DNA of 64,000 nt from CAYXVJ01 sp964558445 (GTDB lineage Bacteria > Bacillota > Clostridia > Saccharofermentanales > Fastidiosipilaceae). Location: the NCBI GenBank assembly GCA_964558445.1, contig CAZLEA010000005.1:1-64000 (forward strand), read 5' to 3'. Both the position numbers and the translations under genes were made by a program. Below the pieces are notes generated by a model. That model saw nothing but the letters and a program-made list of their open reading frames with translations, was not told where the DNA came from and did no database searches. Position 1 is the stretch's first letter; each line of letters begins with the position of its first letter. Positions 24,045-32,204 of the stretch are shown here, one piece after another.

Positions 24045-26021
24045 ATGACAAGTTTATCAAGCACAAGTCGCATCAACAGATTGAAGCCGGCCGAACTTGC
24101 CAAGGTGAAGATCGAAGACAACTATTTCGATCGCTACACCAAGCTGATCCAGTCCGCCGTCCTCCCCTACCAGTGGGACGCGCTAAACGACCAGATTCCG
24201 GGAGCTGAGCCGAGTTACAGCGTGCATAACTTCCGCATCGCAGCAGGTATCGAAGAGGGTAAGTTCAACGGTTTCGTCTTCCAAGACTCCGATGCTGCCA
24301 AGTGGCTAGAAGCCGTCGGCTATAGCCTGGCACACGAACCCAATCCCGATCTCGAGGCCAAGGCAGACTCTCTCATCGAGCTCATCGGGCTCGCTCAAGA
24401 AGATGACGGTTATCTGAATTCATACTTCCAGCTCCAGGCGCCGGAGGGCAAGTGGAAGAATCTGGCCGATTGTCACGAACTCTATGTAGCCGGGCACTTC
24501 ATCGAAGCAGCCGTCGCTTACTACCAGGGTACGGGGAAGACCGCTCTGCTCGACATCGTCTGTAAGTTCGCCGATTTGATCGATCAAGTCTTCGGACCAA
24601 ACGACGGTCAACTACGCGGTTATCCCGGTCATCAGGAGATTGAGCTCGCACTCGTTCGTCTCTGGGAGATAACAGGCGAGGAGCGCTACCTGACACTTGC
24701 CAAATTCTTCATCGACCAACGCGGCCAAGAACCGAATTATTTCGTCCACGAACGAGAGCAAGACGATTACTATGACTACTATGGCAACAAGAAGAGCAAG
24801 CCTCTGTTGGAATATCATCAAGCCGAGAAACCGGTGCGCGAGATGCACACGGCAGACGGCCACGCCGTACGCGCAGTCTATCTCTATGCAGGTATGGCCG
24901 ATGTCGCGGCAGCAACAGGCGACCAAGAATTACTCGATGCGTCGATCAGGCTCTACGACAACATCGTAGAGAAGCAGCTCTATATCACCGGCGGCATCGG
25001 TCAGTCCAATACACTCGAGCGTTTCTCCACGACCTACGACCTGCCCAACGATGCGAACTATAACGAGACCTGTGCCTCGATCGGCCTCGCCCTCTACGCG
25101 CTTCGCCTCGGTCAGATCACGAAGGAAGCACATTATCACGACACGGTAGAACTCGCACTCTACAACACAGTTTTATCCGGTATTGCTATGGATGGTAAGA
25201 GCTTCTTCTACGTGAACCCGATGGAAGTATGGCCTCACAACTGCCGTGAGCATACGACGCGCGGTACGACGAAACCTGTGCGCCAAGCCTGGTTTGGCTG
25301 CGCCTGCTGCCCGCCAAACGTCTCCCGTACGCTAGCCAGTCTCGGCCAATACATCTACGGCACAAACGATGATACTGTCTATCTCCAGCAGTTCATCGCC
25401 AACGAGAGCACACTAACGCTCGGAACCGAGGACGTATCACTGAAGCTTAGCGGCTCCTACCCCTGGTCCTCGAGGCTCGAACTTCTAAGTGACAGCCCGC
25501 GTGCCTACCGCCTCGCCATTCGCAAGCCTGCTTGGAGCAGCTATCTCAAGATCGATGGCGAAGACCGAGACACGGACAAGGGTTATGCCTATGTGGACAT
25601 CCCCGCCGGCAAACATGAATTGCAGATCGATCTCGATATACAGCCTCGCTTATCTGCTTCACATCCCGAGGTGCGCGCCAATCGCGGTATGGTAGCACTC
25701 AGCTACGGACCGCTCGCCTACTGTATCGAGGAAGCAGACAACGGGGAGAACCTCAACGCACTTCTGGTCGACACGAAGCAGGCACTGACCGAAGCCGGTA
25801 TAGAGACAGTGAAGAAGGACGATCTGGGCGATTATCTCGCATTCCAACTACCCGGTTACCGCGAGACCTATCCCGAGTGGGATGCACAGTCTCTCTATCA
25901 AGCGATCGATGACGAGCATAGCCAAGTCAAGTTGGATGAGACCCATCTGACCTTCATCCCCTACGCCTATTGGTGCAATCGCGAACCGGGCGAGATGCGC
26001 GTATGGGTGAGACGCGCTTAA
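24045..26021 (+). CDS. GH127 beta-L-arabinofuranosidase
   Basis: 658 aa, the same length as the Bifidobacterium enzyme HypBA1. GH127 enzymes release L-arabinose from beta-linked arabinooligosaccharides such as those on hydroxyproline-rich plant proteins (extensins), using a zinc-bound cysteine nucleophile. The zinc site is visible: Glu341 and Cys343 in NYNETCAS, Cys421 and Cys422 in GCACCPPN. An (alpha/alpha)6 barrel with DDGYLNSYF and ITGGIGQ segments comes before, beta-sandwich domains after. No signal peptide. It has its own promoter and diverges from GH27-GH51; a two-way terminator follows. Confidence 0.94.
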   Translation: MTSLSSTSRINRLKPAELAKVKIEDNYFDRYTKLIQSAVLPYQWDALNDQIPGAEPSYSVHNFRIAAGIEEGKFNGFVFQDSDAAKWLEAVGYSLAHEPNPDLEAKADSLIELIGLAQEDDGYLNSYFQLQAPEGKWKNLADCHELYVAGHFIEAAVAYYQGTGKTALLDIVCKFADLIDQVFGPNDGQLRGYPGHQEIELALVRLWEITGEERYLTLAKFFIDQRGQEPNYFVHEREQDDYYDYYGNKKSKPLLEYHQAEKPVREMHTADGHAVRAVYLYAGMADVAAATGDQELLDASIRLYDNIVEKQLYITGGIGQSNTLERFSTTYDLPNDANYNETCASIGLALYALRLGQITKEAHYHDTVELALYNTVLSGIAMDGKSFFYVNPMEVWPHNCREHTTRGTTKPVRQAWFGCACCPPNVSRTLASLGQYIYGTNDDTVYLQQFIANESTLTLGTEDVSLKLSGSYPWSSRLELLSDSPRAYRLAIRKPAWSSYLKIDGEDRDTDKGYAYVDIPAGKHELQIDLDIQPRLSASHPEVRANRGMVALSYGPLAYCIEEADNGENLNALLVDTKQALTEAGIETVKKDDLGDYLAFQLPGYRETYPEWDAQSLYQAIDDEHSQVKLDETHLTFIPYAYWCNREPGEMRVWVRRA

Positions 26022-26047
26022 GGCACTAAGCTGTTCTGAAACGAACT

Positions 26048-26087
26048 AAGCCGCACTGTTCTACAACGAGGTAGTACGGTGCGGCTT
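26048..26087. terminator. Bidirectional terminator between GH127 and the helicase
   Basis: AAGCCGCAC...GTGCGGCTT, a perfect 9-bp stem extended by further pairing toward the loop. T-rich tails are present on both strands (GTTTATTTG rightward), fitting the convergent genes. Confidence 0.85.
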
Positions 26088-26125
26088 GTTTATTTGTGCA
26101 GTCGAGTCCTGATCTTGGATCCTGC

Positions 26126-27075
26126 CTATTTCTTCTGTGCGGGGGCGGGCTTGTTTCGACCTCTATGCGATCGATTCTGATTCTCTCGCGGCGACCGATT
26201 CTGNNNNNNNNNNNNNNNNNNNNNNNNNNNNNNNNNNNNNNNNNNNNNNNNNNNNNNNNNNNNNNNNNNNNNNNNNNNNNNNNNNNNNNNNNNNNNNNNN
26301 NNNCGCCATGCTTGGTACGCGTGAAGACCAGAGCCGACTCGATTCCTCTATCCTCGAGCAGATCTAGTATCAAGTTCTTCTTGTTCCCCTTATCCACACG
26401 GTAGAGGTACTGATCGATGCTATCGACGGTGGAGGATACAGGGGTGACCTCGACTCTTGCGGGCTTGTGCAGAATTCTCTGTGCCAGCTTCGCGATATCG
26501 GGCGGCATGGTAGCCGAGAACAGTAGGGTTTGGCGCTCCTCGGGTATCAGCGTAATTATGCGTCTGACATCGTGGATGAAGCCCATATCGAGCATACGAT
26601 CGGCCTCGTCCAGAACCAGAATCTCCAGATGACTGAGATCCACGATGCCCTGTCCCTGCAGATCCAGCAGGCGCCCCGGCGTCACAACCAGCACGTCAAC
26701 GCCCCGTCTGAGACTAGCCTCCTGTGGCTTCTGCGAGACACCACCGTAGATGACGGCATAATCCAAATCGCTATTGGCACCGTAGGTACCGAAACTCTCA
26801 TAGATCTGCAGCGCAAGCTCTCGCGTCGGCGTAACCACGAGTGCCCTGATCGGGCGATTACGTCTCTTCGACTTATGTTCAGCTGCAAGTAGTTGGATGA
26901 TAGGGATGGCAAAGGCCGCGGTCTTACCCGTTCCCGTCTGCGCCGAGCCCAGCAGATCTCTACCACCGAGGACGATCGGGATCGCCTCTTCTTGGATAGG
27001 GGTCGGGCTAACATAGCCTTCTTGTTTCAAGGCTCTAATAATCTCGGGTGCGATACCCAAGCGTTCAAATTCCAT
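26126..27075 (-). CDS. DEAD-box RNA helicase, interrupted by a scaffold gap
   Basis: Starts at ATG 27075 (MEFERLGIAPEI) with AGGAG upstream. All N-terminal helicase motifs are present: Q motif, AQTGTGKT, PTREL, TPGR, DEAD and SAT, then the linker and FTRTKHG, the start of the second RecA domain. The rest of that domain falls in the 100-N gap (26204-26303). To the left of the gap the frame reads a basic low-complexity tail (QNRSPRENQNRSHRGRNK and PAPAQKK) ending at TAG 26126-26128, as in RhlE/CsdA-like proteins. That frame is not the one that would follow from counting 100 N literally. These helicases unwind structured RNA in cold adaptation and ribosome assembly. It has its own promoter and does not belong functionally to the glycosidase genes around it. 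Confidence 0.85.
26204..26303. other. Scaffold gap (100 N) inside the helicase gene
   Basis: Exactly 100 N. Comparison with a typical 380-450 aa helicase of this type suggests that several hundred bases are missing (inference). No overlap between flanks is seen. Confidence 0.95.
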
Positions 27076-27108
27076 GTATCTATATTCTCCTGTCTGGCGA
27101 ACCAAGAA

Positions 27109-27144
27109 GGCTCCGGTAGGTTCACGAGGACCTGATCCGGAGCC
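27109..27144 (-). promoter_or_regulatory. Hairpin after GH43 / in the helicase leader
   Basis: GGCTCCGG and CCGGAGCC, a perfect 8-bp stem with inner AGGT/ACCT pairing. It lies downstream of the GH43 stop and only 34 bases before the helicase ATG, downstream of the helicase -10 box. The T-tract is poor (TTCTTGG). It may end GH43 transcripts and also be a structured 5' leader of the helicase. Confidence 0.55.
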
Positions 27145-27157
27145 GCTTAACTGATCT

Positions 27158-27163
27158 ATTATA
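27158..27163 (-). promoter_or_regulatory. Extended -10 promoter of the helicase gene
   Basis: Leftward TGCTATAAT, a perfect TATAAT with the extended TG element, and no clear -35. It predicts a leader of about 75 bases that contains the hairpin at 27109-27144. Confidence 0.65.
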
Positions 27164-27187
27164 GCACAGACGAATCTGCTACCACCC

Positions 27188-28147
27188 TTAGTAGCTGCTG
27201 TAGTCGTCGATATCGAAGTCGAACGCCAGGATTCGATCGTAGGCCTCTTCGTCGATCTCGAGGATCGTGCCGTGCTTGAAACCATAGGGGAAGGAGAACG
27301 CCTCATCTGCTCGTTTGAAGTCGGCTTCTCGGAAACTTGTGGCGACGAAGGGGACGTAGCCTTGGTCCGCTCCTTTGGCACCATAGAAATCGAAGAATAA
27401 GCAGACTCTGCCATCTGCCGTACGCAGAGCAGTCGGCGCTTCATACAAGCCGTTCGCGTACTCACCCATGGATGTGTCGAAGGCCCGGACTCGCTCCCAG
27501 GGTCCCGTGATCCCGTCCGACCTCAGCAGAATCATGCCGGTGGGATTCGCCTCGCTCTTCACAAACAGGTAGTACTTGCCGTCCTCCTCGTACATGGCAG
27601 AATCGATGACGCCGCAATCGTCCTTCCGATAGAGACAAGCGGGTTCGCTAAATGTTTTGAAATCTCGCGTTCTGCTATAGTAGATGGCCTTCTCCCGGTA
27701 GTCGTCTTCAGCCACCGAAGAGGACCAGTGCAGGACATAGTCACCCGTATGACGATCGTAGATGATGTCTGGCGCCCAGGCACAGCCCATGTCATCGGAG
27801 GCCACGCGAATCAGGCGCTGTTCATCCCAGTGGACGAGGTCATCGGACGACCAGATCGCCAGATGCTTGCTACCCTCTCTGGATATCTTCTCCCATGAGC
27901 TCTCATATTGGTTTCTGAAGCCGTAGGCGAGGCTGAGATCCGTCGATATGATGTGGTAGCGGCCATCGTGGACGCTTCGAACAATAGTGTGATCGCGAAC
28001 GCCTCGGTCACCATAATAGGCCCATAAGACCGGACGACCCGCGTTCACCTCTTCCCAGCTGAAGCCGTCACGACTCAGCCCGAAGTAGACTTGCTCGCCC
28101 TCGGGCGTCGTCTTCTCACGGAAATGCACGAATAAATAAGCTGACAT
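27188..28147 (-). CDS. GH43 arabinosidase/xylosidase family enzyme
   Basis: 319 aa single-domain five-bladed propeller. GH43 contains alpha-L-arabinofuranosidases, arabinanases and beta-xylosidases. Putative catalytic residues are Asp52 in GVRDHTIVR, Asp182 in VIDSAMYE and Glu236 in YEAPTA; WAPDI at 125-129 is typical of the family. There is no extra beta-sandwich, so it is one of the short subfamilies. The ATG has GAGGAG nine bases upstream. No signal peptide. It lies 64 bases downstream of the GH31 gene in the same direction. Arabinosidase activity is favoured by context only. Confidence 0.85.
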   Translation of the reverse strand: MSAYLFVHFREKTTPEGEQVYFGLSRDGFSWEEVNAGRPVLWAYYGDRGVRDHTIVRSVHDGRYHIISTDLSLAYGFRNQYESSWEKISREGSKHLAIWSSDDLVHWDEQRLIRVASDDMGCAWAPDIIYDRHTGDYVLHWSSSVAEDDYREKAIYYSRTRDFKTFSEPACLYRKDDCGVIDSAMYEEDGKYYLFVKSEANPTGMILLRSDGITGPWERVRAFDTSMGEYANGLYEAPTALRTADGRVCLFFDFYGAKGADQGYVPFVATSFREADFKRADEAFSFPYGFKHGTILEIDEEAYDRILAFDFDIDDYSSY

Positions 28148-28211
28148 ATTACACTCCTCATATCGTATGGCGAGGCCGAGAATCTGCTTACTATCGGCCC
28201 CGACTTCTGTA

Positions 28212-30212
28212 TCACAAACTGAGATTCAGCGCGGCTGCGGGAGAACCCTCCTTGATGAAGATCGGCGAGTAAGCCAGAGGCGCCGCGGCCACAACTGTCT
28301 GTCCGCCCTCATGCACGCTGTTATCGCCGAGGGCTATCCAGCGGCTGCCCCCAGGCAGATACACGCTTCTCTCACGCGCATCCGGCTCGGTCACCGGAGC
28401 GACCAGGATATCCGCACCGAACATATATTGATCCGCCAGATTCCAGCAGATCTCGTCGTCCGGATAGGAGTAGAACATCGGACGCATCGGCGGTGCGCCT
28501 GTCAGATGCGCCTCCTCCATCAAGTCGCGGGTGTAGGGTCTCATCTGCTCGCGAAGCTCGATATGCGCCTTCATAATCTCATAGGCTTCGTCGCCATAAG
28601 ACCAGATCTCGTTATCGCCGCCCGTATGCAGGTAGGAGCGACCGTCCGGATAACTAAGCGGCGTGTAGGGCAGCCTGTCGCCGTGCAGTCTCATGACAGG
28701 ACAGAAGGTGCCGTACTGGAACCAGCGCACGATCAGTTCGCGGAAGTCCGAATCGTTCGGATCGCCTCCGCTGAAGCCGCCGATATCGGTCGTCCACCAG
28801 GGGATGCCCGCCATCGCCATGTTGAGGCCCGCCACGATCTGGCGCTTGAAGTCCGTATAGTTCGAGTGGATATCGCCGGACCAGACCAGCGCACCGTAGC
28901 GCTGACTGCCCGCCCAGGCACAGCGCACGAGGCTTACCGGGCGCTCCTCACCTACATCCTTCAGCCCCTCATAGAAGCCTCTGGCATAGTCTTGCGGGTA
29001 GATGTTGCCGACTTCGAGCACCGTGCCCTTCCGGAAACGGAAGTTGTCATAGTGATAGACGCCAAACTCGGGCTCTGCCTCATCGAGCCAGAAGGTGCGG
29101 ATACCGAGGTCGTAGTAATTCTGTTTGCACTTCTCCCAAACATAGGCTCTGGCATCCGGATTCGTCGCATCGTAGAAGACGCTCTCGCCGCCGAAGCGCA
29201 TCGAAACCGGCACGCCACGCTCGACTTGAATCAGGTGACCGTCTGCCTTCATCTCCTCGAAATTCTCGCTTCGATAGTCGATTTGCGGCCAGACCGAGAC
29301 CATCAGCTCGATGCCGAGCTCCTTTAGCTCATCTACCATCGCCTTCGGATCCGGGAAGAACTCCTCTTCGAAGCGGAAGTCGCCCATGTAGGGCCAGTGG
29401 AAGAAGTCACAGACAATGAGGTCGATCGGCACGTCCCTTCGCCTATACTCACGCGCGACCTCGAGCAACTGCTCTTGGTTCCAGTAGCGCAGCTTGCACT
29501 GCCAGAAACCAAGTCCGTACTCGGGCATCATGGGGGCCATACCGGTCGCCTTACCATAAGCCGTCATAATCTCGGCAGGCGTGGCTGCGGCCGTGATCCA
29601 ATAGTCTAACTGCCTGGTCGATTCCGCTTGCCACTGCGTCATATTGTTAGCAAAGGTCGCGGTGCCCACCGCCGGGTTATGCCAGAAGAAGCCATAACCA
29701 CGGTTCGATACATAGAACGGTACGCTCGCCTGAGAGTTTCGATGTGCCAGCTCCAGCGTGCTGCCCTTCATATCGTAGATGCCCTGCTGGTACTGCCCCA
29801 TACCGAAGATCTTCTCGCCCGGATTCGCTTCGAACGTGGCCGTCAGCATATAGTGACCGCCTTGCTTCGCGCGGAAATTCCTGGCATCCCAGACGAGTGC
29901 CCCGTGCCTGTCGATCTCCTTGAGGAGCAAGTCGCCCTCCGCATTGTAGAAGCTGAGCTCGGCGCGCTTGGCCCACGGCTCCTCCTTGGCGATCACCGTC
30001 AAGTTGCCGTTTACGAGCTTGGCACCGTCCTCGTAGATCTCGATTGAGACCTCGGAGGTCTCCGGTTCCAGGAGCGCATGACGCCAATCCTCTGGTTCTT
30101 CGAGGCGCCTCGAGCGCACACGACAGCTGTGATTATTCCACGGTTCGACGATGAGAATTTCTCCGTTATACGTCCAGCGCAATTGATTGCCCACGCGTTT
30201 GAATTGTCCCAT
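28212..30212 (-). CDS. GH31 alpha-xylosidase-like glycosidase
   Basis: 666 aa. GH31 members cleave terminal alpha-linked glucose or xylose. The nucleophile is Asp377 in FWLDEAEPE and the acid/base Asp447 in VWSGDIHSNY; TTDIGGFSGGD follows as in the family. The DEAEPE form of the nucleophile region resembles alpha-xylosidases of the xyloglucan-active type, so release of xylose from isoprimeverose-like units is a reasonable inference. The ATG at 30212 (MGQFKRVGN) follows GAGGTGTG. Cytoplasmic. It is 66 bases after the second GH51 gene, separated by a hairpin. Confidence 0.87.
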   Translation of the reverse strand: MGQFKRVGNQLRWTYNGEILIVEPWNNHSCRVRSRRLEEPEDWRHALLEPETSEVSIEIYEDGAKLVNGNLTVIAKEEPWAKRAELSFYNAEGDLLLKEIDRHGALVWDARNFRAKQGGHYMLTATFEANPGEKIFGMGQYQQGIYDMKGSTLELAHRNSQASVPFYVSNRGYGFFWHNPAVGTATFANNMTQWQAESTRQLDYWITAAATPAEIMTAYGKATGMAPMMPEYGLGFWQCKLRYWNQEQLLEVAREYRRRDVPIDLIVCDFFHWPYMGDFRFEEEFFPDPKAMVDELKELGIELMVSVWPQIDYRSENFEEMKADGHLIQVERGVPVSMRFGGESVFYDATNPDARAYVWEKCKQNYYDLGIRTFWLDEAEPEFGVYHYDNFRFRKGTVLEVGNIYPQDYARGFYEGLKDVGEERPVSLVRCAWAGSQRYGALVWSGDIHSNYTDFKRQIVAGLNMAMAGIPWWTTDIGGFSGGDPNDSDFRELIVRWFQYGTFCPVMRLHGDRLPYTPLSYPDGRSYLHTGGDNEIWSYGDEAYEIMKAHIELREQMRPYTRDLMEEAHLTGAPPMRPMFYSYPDDEICWNLADQYMFGADILVAPVTEPDARERSVYLPGGSRWIALGDNSVHEGGQTVVAAAPLAYSPIFIKEGSPAAALNLSL

Positions 30213-30237
30213 AACACACCTCACATCTCGTCATAAA

Positions 30238-30264
30238 GGCCCACCAAAACGAGTCTGATGGGCC
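30238..30264 (-). terminator. Terminator or attenuator between GH51 and GH31
   Basis: Leftward GGCCCATCA...TGGTGGGCC, a 9-bp stem with one G-T pair, followed by TTTATG. The short T-tract suggests partial read-through into GH31. Confidence 0.6.
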
Positions 30265-30278
30265 GGCGAATCTACTGT

Positions 30279-31784
30279 TTATGCCTGTCTACCGAGGCGG
30301 ATCATCTGCCAGGATCTGGCGGGCAGCTTGACTGTGACGCGGTGGCCGTCGATGACGGTACCGGAACCTGCTCGGGGCTTGACGGATTCGATACCCGCCG
30401 AGTTCGTCTGGAGCATCTCATAACCGACGAGCTCTACGTGCTCGTTGACCACGAGGCCGCCGTACGCGTTTAGCTCGTATTCGGTCAAGACCTCTTCCTC
30501 GCCGCGATTGACAGCGAAGATCGTCAGCACATCCTCATCGCTAACCGATTGGTTATCCACGACAACCGTATCGACATACGGCACATCGGTGTAGAGCTTC
30601 GAATCATACTTCGGCGAATCCACGACGGCATTTAGCGCCGTACCGCGGCCGTAGCGCGAGGTATACATGTAGGGGTAGAAGGTGGTCTGCTTCCAGGCAC
30701 GACCGCCGGTCTCCGTCATGATCGGTGCGATGACGTTGACGAGCTGTGCGAGGTTTGCGATCTTGACGCGATCCGCGTTCTTCAGGAGCGTGATCAGCAT
30801 CGAGCCGACAAGCAGCGCGTCTTCGAAGGTGTAGATATCCTCTAGCTGGGGCGGTGCGACAGACCAGGGCTCGTGCTTGTAGTCGTTCGAGTGGAACCAG
30901 ACGTTCCATTCGTCGAAGCTGAGCATAATCTTCTTCTTGCTATGCTTCTTACCGCCGACATAGTCACAGGTTGCGACGATCGTCTTGATGAAGTCGTCCA
31001 TGTCGAGTGTGCGGCCGAGGAAGCTTGCCGTGTCCTTCTCCGCGTTACCGTAGTACTGGTGCAGCGAGAGATAGTCGACGTGGTCGTAGCTGTGCTCGAG
31101 CGCTTCCGCCTCCCAATCGCCAAACGTCGGCATCGCGATGTTGGACGAACCGCTGAGGACGAGCTCGATCGAGGGGTCGGTCCACTTCATGACCTTCGCG
31201 GCTTCGGTCGCCAGGCGGCCATACTCGTAAGCCGTCTTGTGGCCGATCTGCCAGGGACCGTCCATCTCGTTACCGAGACACCAGAGCTTGAAGTTGTGCG
31301 GGTCCTTGACACCGTGCTTGATGCGAAGATCACTGTACTTCGATCCGCCCGGATGGTTGCAGTATTCGACGAGCTGGCGGGCTTCGTCCGCGCCGCGCGT
31401 ACCGAGGTTGACGGCCATCATCATCTCGGAGTTAGCCTTCTTCAGCCACTTGGCGAATTCGTTGACGCCGATCTCGTTGGGCTCGGTCACGCCCCAGGCA
31501 AGCTCGAGTCGACGAGGACGCTCGGCGACAGGGCCGACACCGTCTTCCCAATCGTAGCCCGAAACGAAGTTACCGCCGGGGTAGCGGATGACCGGTACGT
31601 CAATCTCCTTGACGAGGTCCAATACGTCTTGGCGGAAACCGTCCTCGTCTGCCGTCGGATGTCCCGGTTCGTAAATACCTGTATAAACAGCACGGCCCAA
31701 GTGCTCGATAAACGATCCATAGATCCGCTTATCTACCTCTGATATGACAAAATCCTTGTGAATCTTAACAGTTGCTCGTTTCAT
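30279..31784 (-). CDS. abfA: GH51 alpha-L-arabinofuranosidase (copy 2, AbfA type)
   Basis: 501 aa. Acid/base Glu173 in CLGNEMDGPWQ and nucleophile Glu292 in SFDEWNVW match the well studied Geobacillus and Bacillus AbfA enzymes, as do the start (RIYGSFIEHLGRAVYTGIY) and RYPGGNFVSGYDWEDG. It removes alpha-1,2, alpha-1,3 and alpha-1,5 arabinofuranose from oligosaccharides. ATG 31784 has GGGAGGAC upstream. No signal peptide. It diverges from araR and has a near-consensus promoter with an inverted repeat at the start point, so it is likely arabinose-controlled. Confidence 0.95.
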   Translation of the reverse strand: MKRATVKIHKDFVISEVDKRIYGSFIEHLGRAVYTGIYEPGHPTADEDGFRQDVLDLVKEIDVPVIRYPGGNFVSGYDWEDGVGPVAERPRRLELAWGVTEPNEIGVNEFAKWLKKANSEMMMAVNLGTRGADEARQLVEYCNHPGGSKYSDLRIKHGVKDPHNFKLWCLGNEMDGPWQIGHKTAYEYGRLATEAAKVMKWTDPSIELVLSGSSNIAMPTFGDWEAEALEHSYDHVDYLSLHQYYGNAEKDTASFLGRTLDMDDFIKTIVATCDYVGGKKHSKKKIMLSFDEWNVWFHSNDYKHEPWSVAPPQLEDIYTFEDALLVGSMLITLLKNADRVKIANLAQLVNVIAPIMTETGGRAWKQTTFYPYMYTSRYGRGTALNAVVDSPKYDSKLYTDVPYVDTVVVDNQSVSDEDVLTIFAVNRGEEEVLTEYELNAYGGLVVNEHVELVGYEMLQTNSAGIESVKPRAGSGTVIDGHRVTVKLPARSWQMIRLGRQA

Positions 31785-31810
31785 CTTAGTCCTCCCGGGA
31801 ATCATGATAC

Positions 31811-31825
31811 ATGCCAAATCGGCAT
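31811..31825. promoter_or_regulatory. Inverted repeat at the abfA start point, candidate operator
   Basis: ATGCC-AAATC-GGCAT, perfect 5-base arms, located just downstream of the abfA -10 box (31836-31841), where a bound repressor would block transcription. AraR encoded next to it is the first candidate, although the site does not resemble the Bacillus AraR box. Confidence 0.45.
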
Positions 31826-31835
31826 ACCTATCTGC

Positions 31836-31864
31836 ATCCTACGAATCCCCCTGTCGAATGTCAA
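31836..31864 (-). promoter_or_regulatory. abfA promoter
   Basis: Leftward TTGACA (31859-31864), 17-base spacer, TAGGAT (31836-31841). The -35 is perfect and the spacing ideal. Confidence 0.8.
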
Positions 31865-32134
31865 TGGACAAAGCTTCCATATGACAAGTTCATCAGGTGT
31901 ACTCATACAAGTTTAGGCGGATTATTTCTATTTCTCACCCAATTTACTCATATCTGCTCTGTCTCTTTGCCCCAAGCTGTCTAGATTGTTATAGATAGAT
32001 AATTATACTGTGGTCAAAATACACCTTTGCCGACACAAGCGGTTCACAAACAATAGAAATCCGTAATTATTGCTACAGTTGTCTGCAATATCAATTGTTT
32101 GCAGAATAAGCTGTACGCCTATCGACTTGTTAGC

Positions 32135-32163
32135 TTGTCTGTTAATATCAGATCTTGTATATT
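32135..32163 (+). promoter_or_regulatory. araR promoter
   Basis: TTGTCT (32135-32140), 17-base spacer, TATATT (32158-32163), 41 bases before the araR ATG. The element ATATGACAAAG lies between the -10 and the ATG. Confidence 0.6.
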
Positions 32164-32204
32164 GGATATGAGCAGATTTACTATATGACAAAGTAGGTAT
32201 TCTT

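Larger units (their letters stand above)
31785..32204. other. Divergent control region between abfA and araR
   Basis: About 420 bases without a gene. It contains the abfA promoter (31836-31864), the araR promoter (32135-32163), a 15-base inverted repeat (31811-31825), a TGTACTCATACA element (31898-31909) and two copies of ATATGACAA followed by A or G (from 31879 and from 32183). The middle, about 31920-32100, is AT-rich with nothing assignable. Confidence 0.6.

Noticed and set aside
26026..27465. 479-codon frame spanning the helicase and its gap
   Set aside because: The N-terminal 130 codons are antisense-like sequence overlapping GH43, and the end depends on the arbitrary gap length.
31898..31909. 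TGTACTCATACA as an AraR box
   Set aside because: It shares TGTA/TACA with the Bacillus box but the spacer is longer and the flanks do not match; too weak to annotate as an operator.
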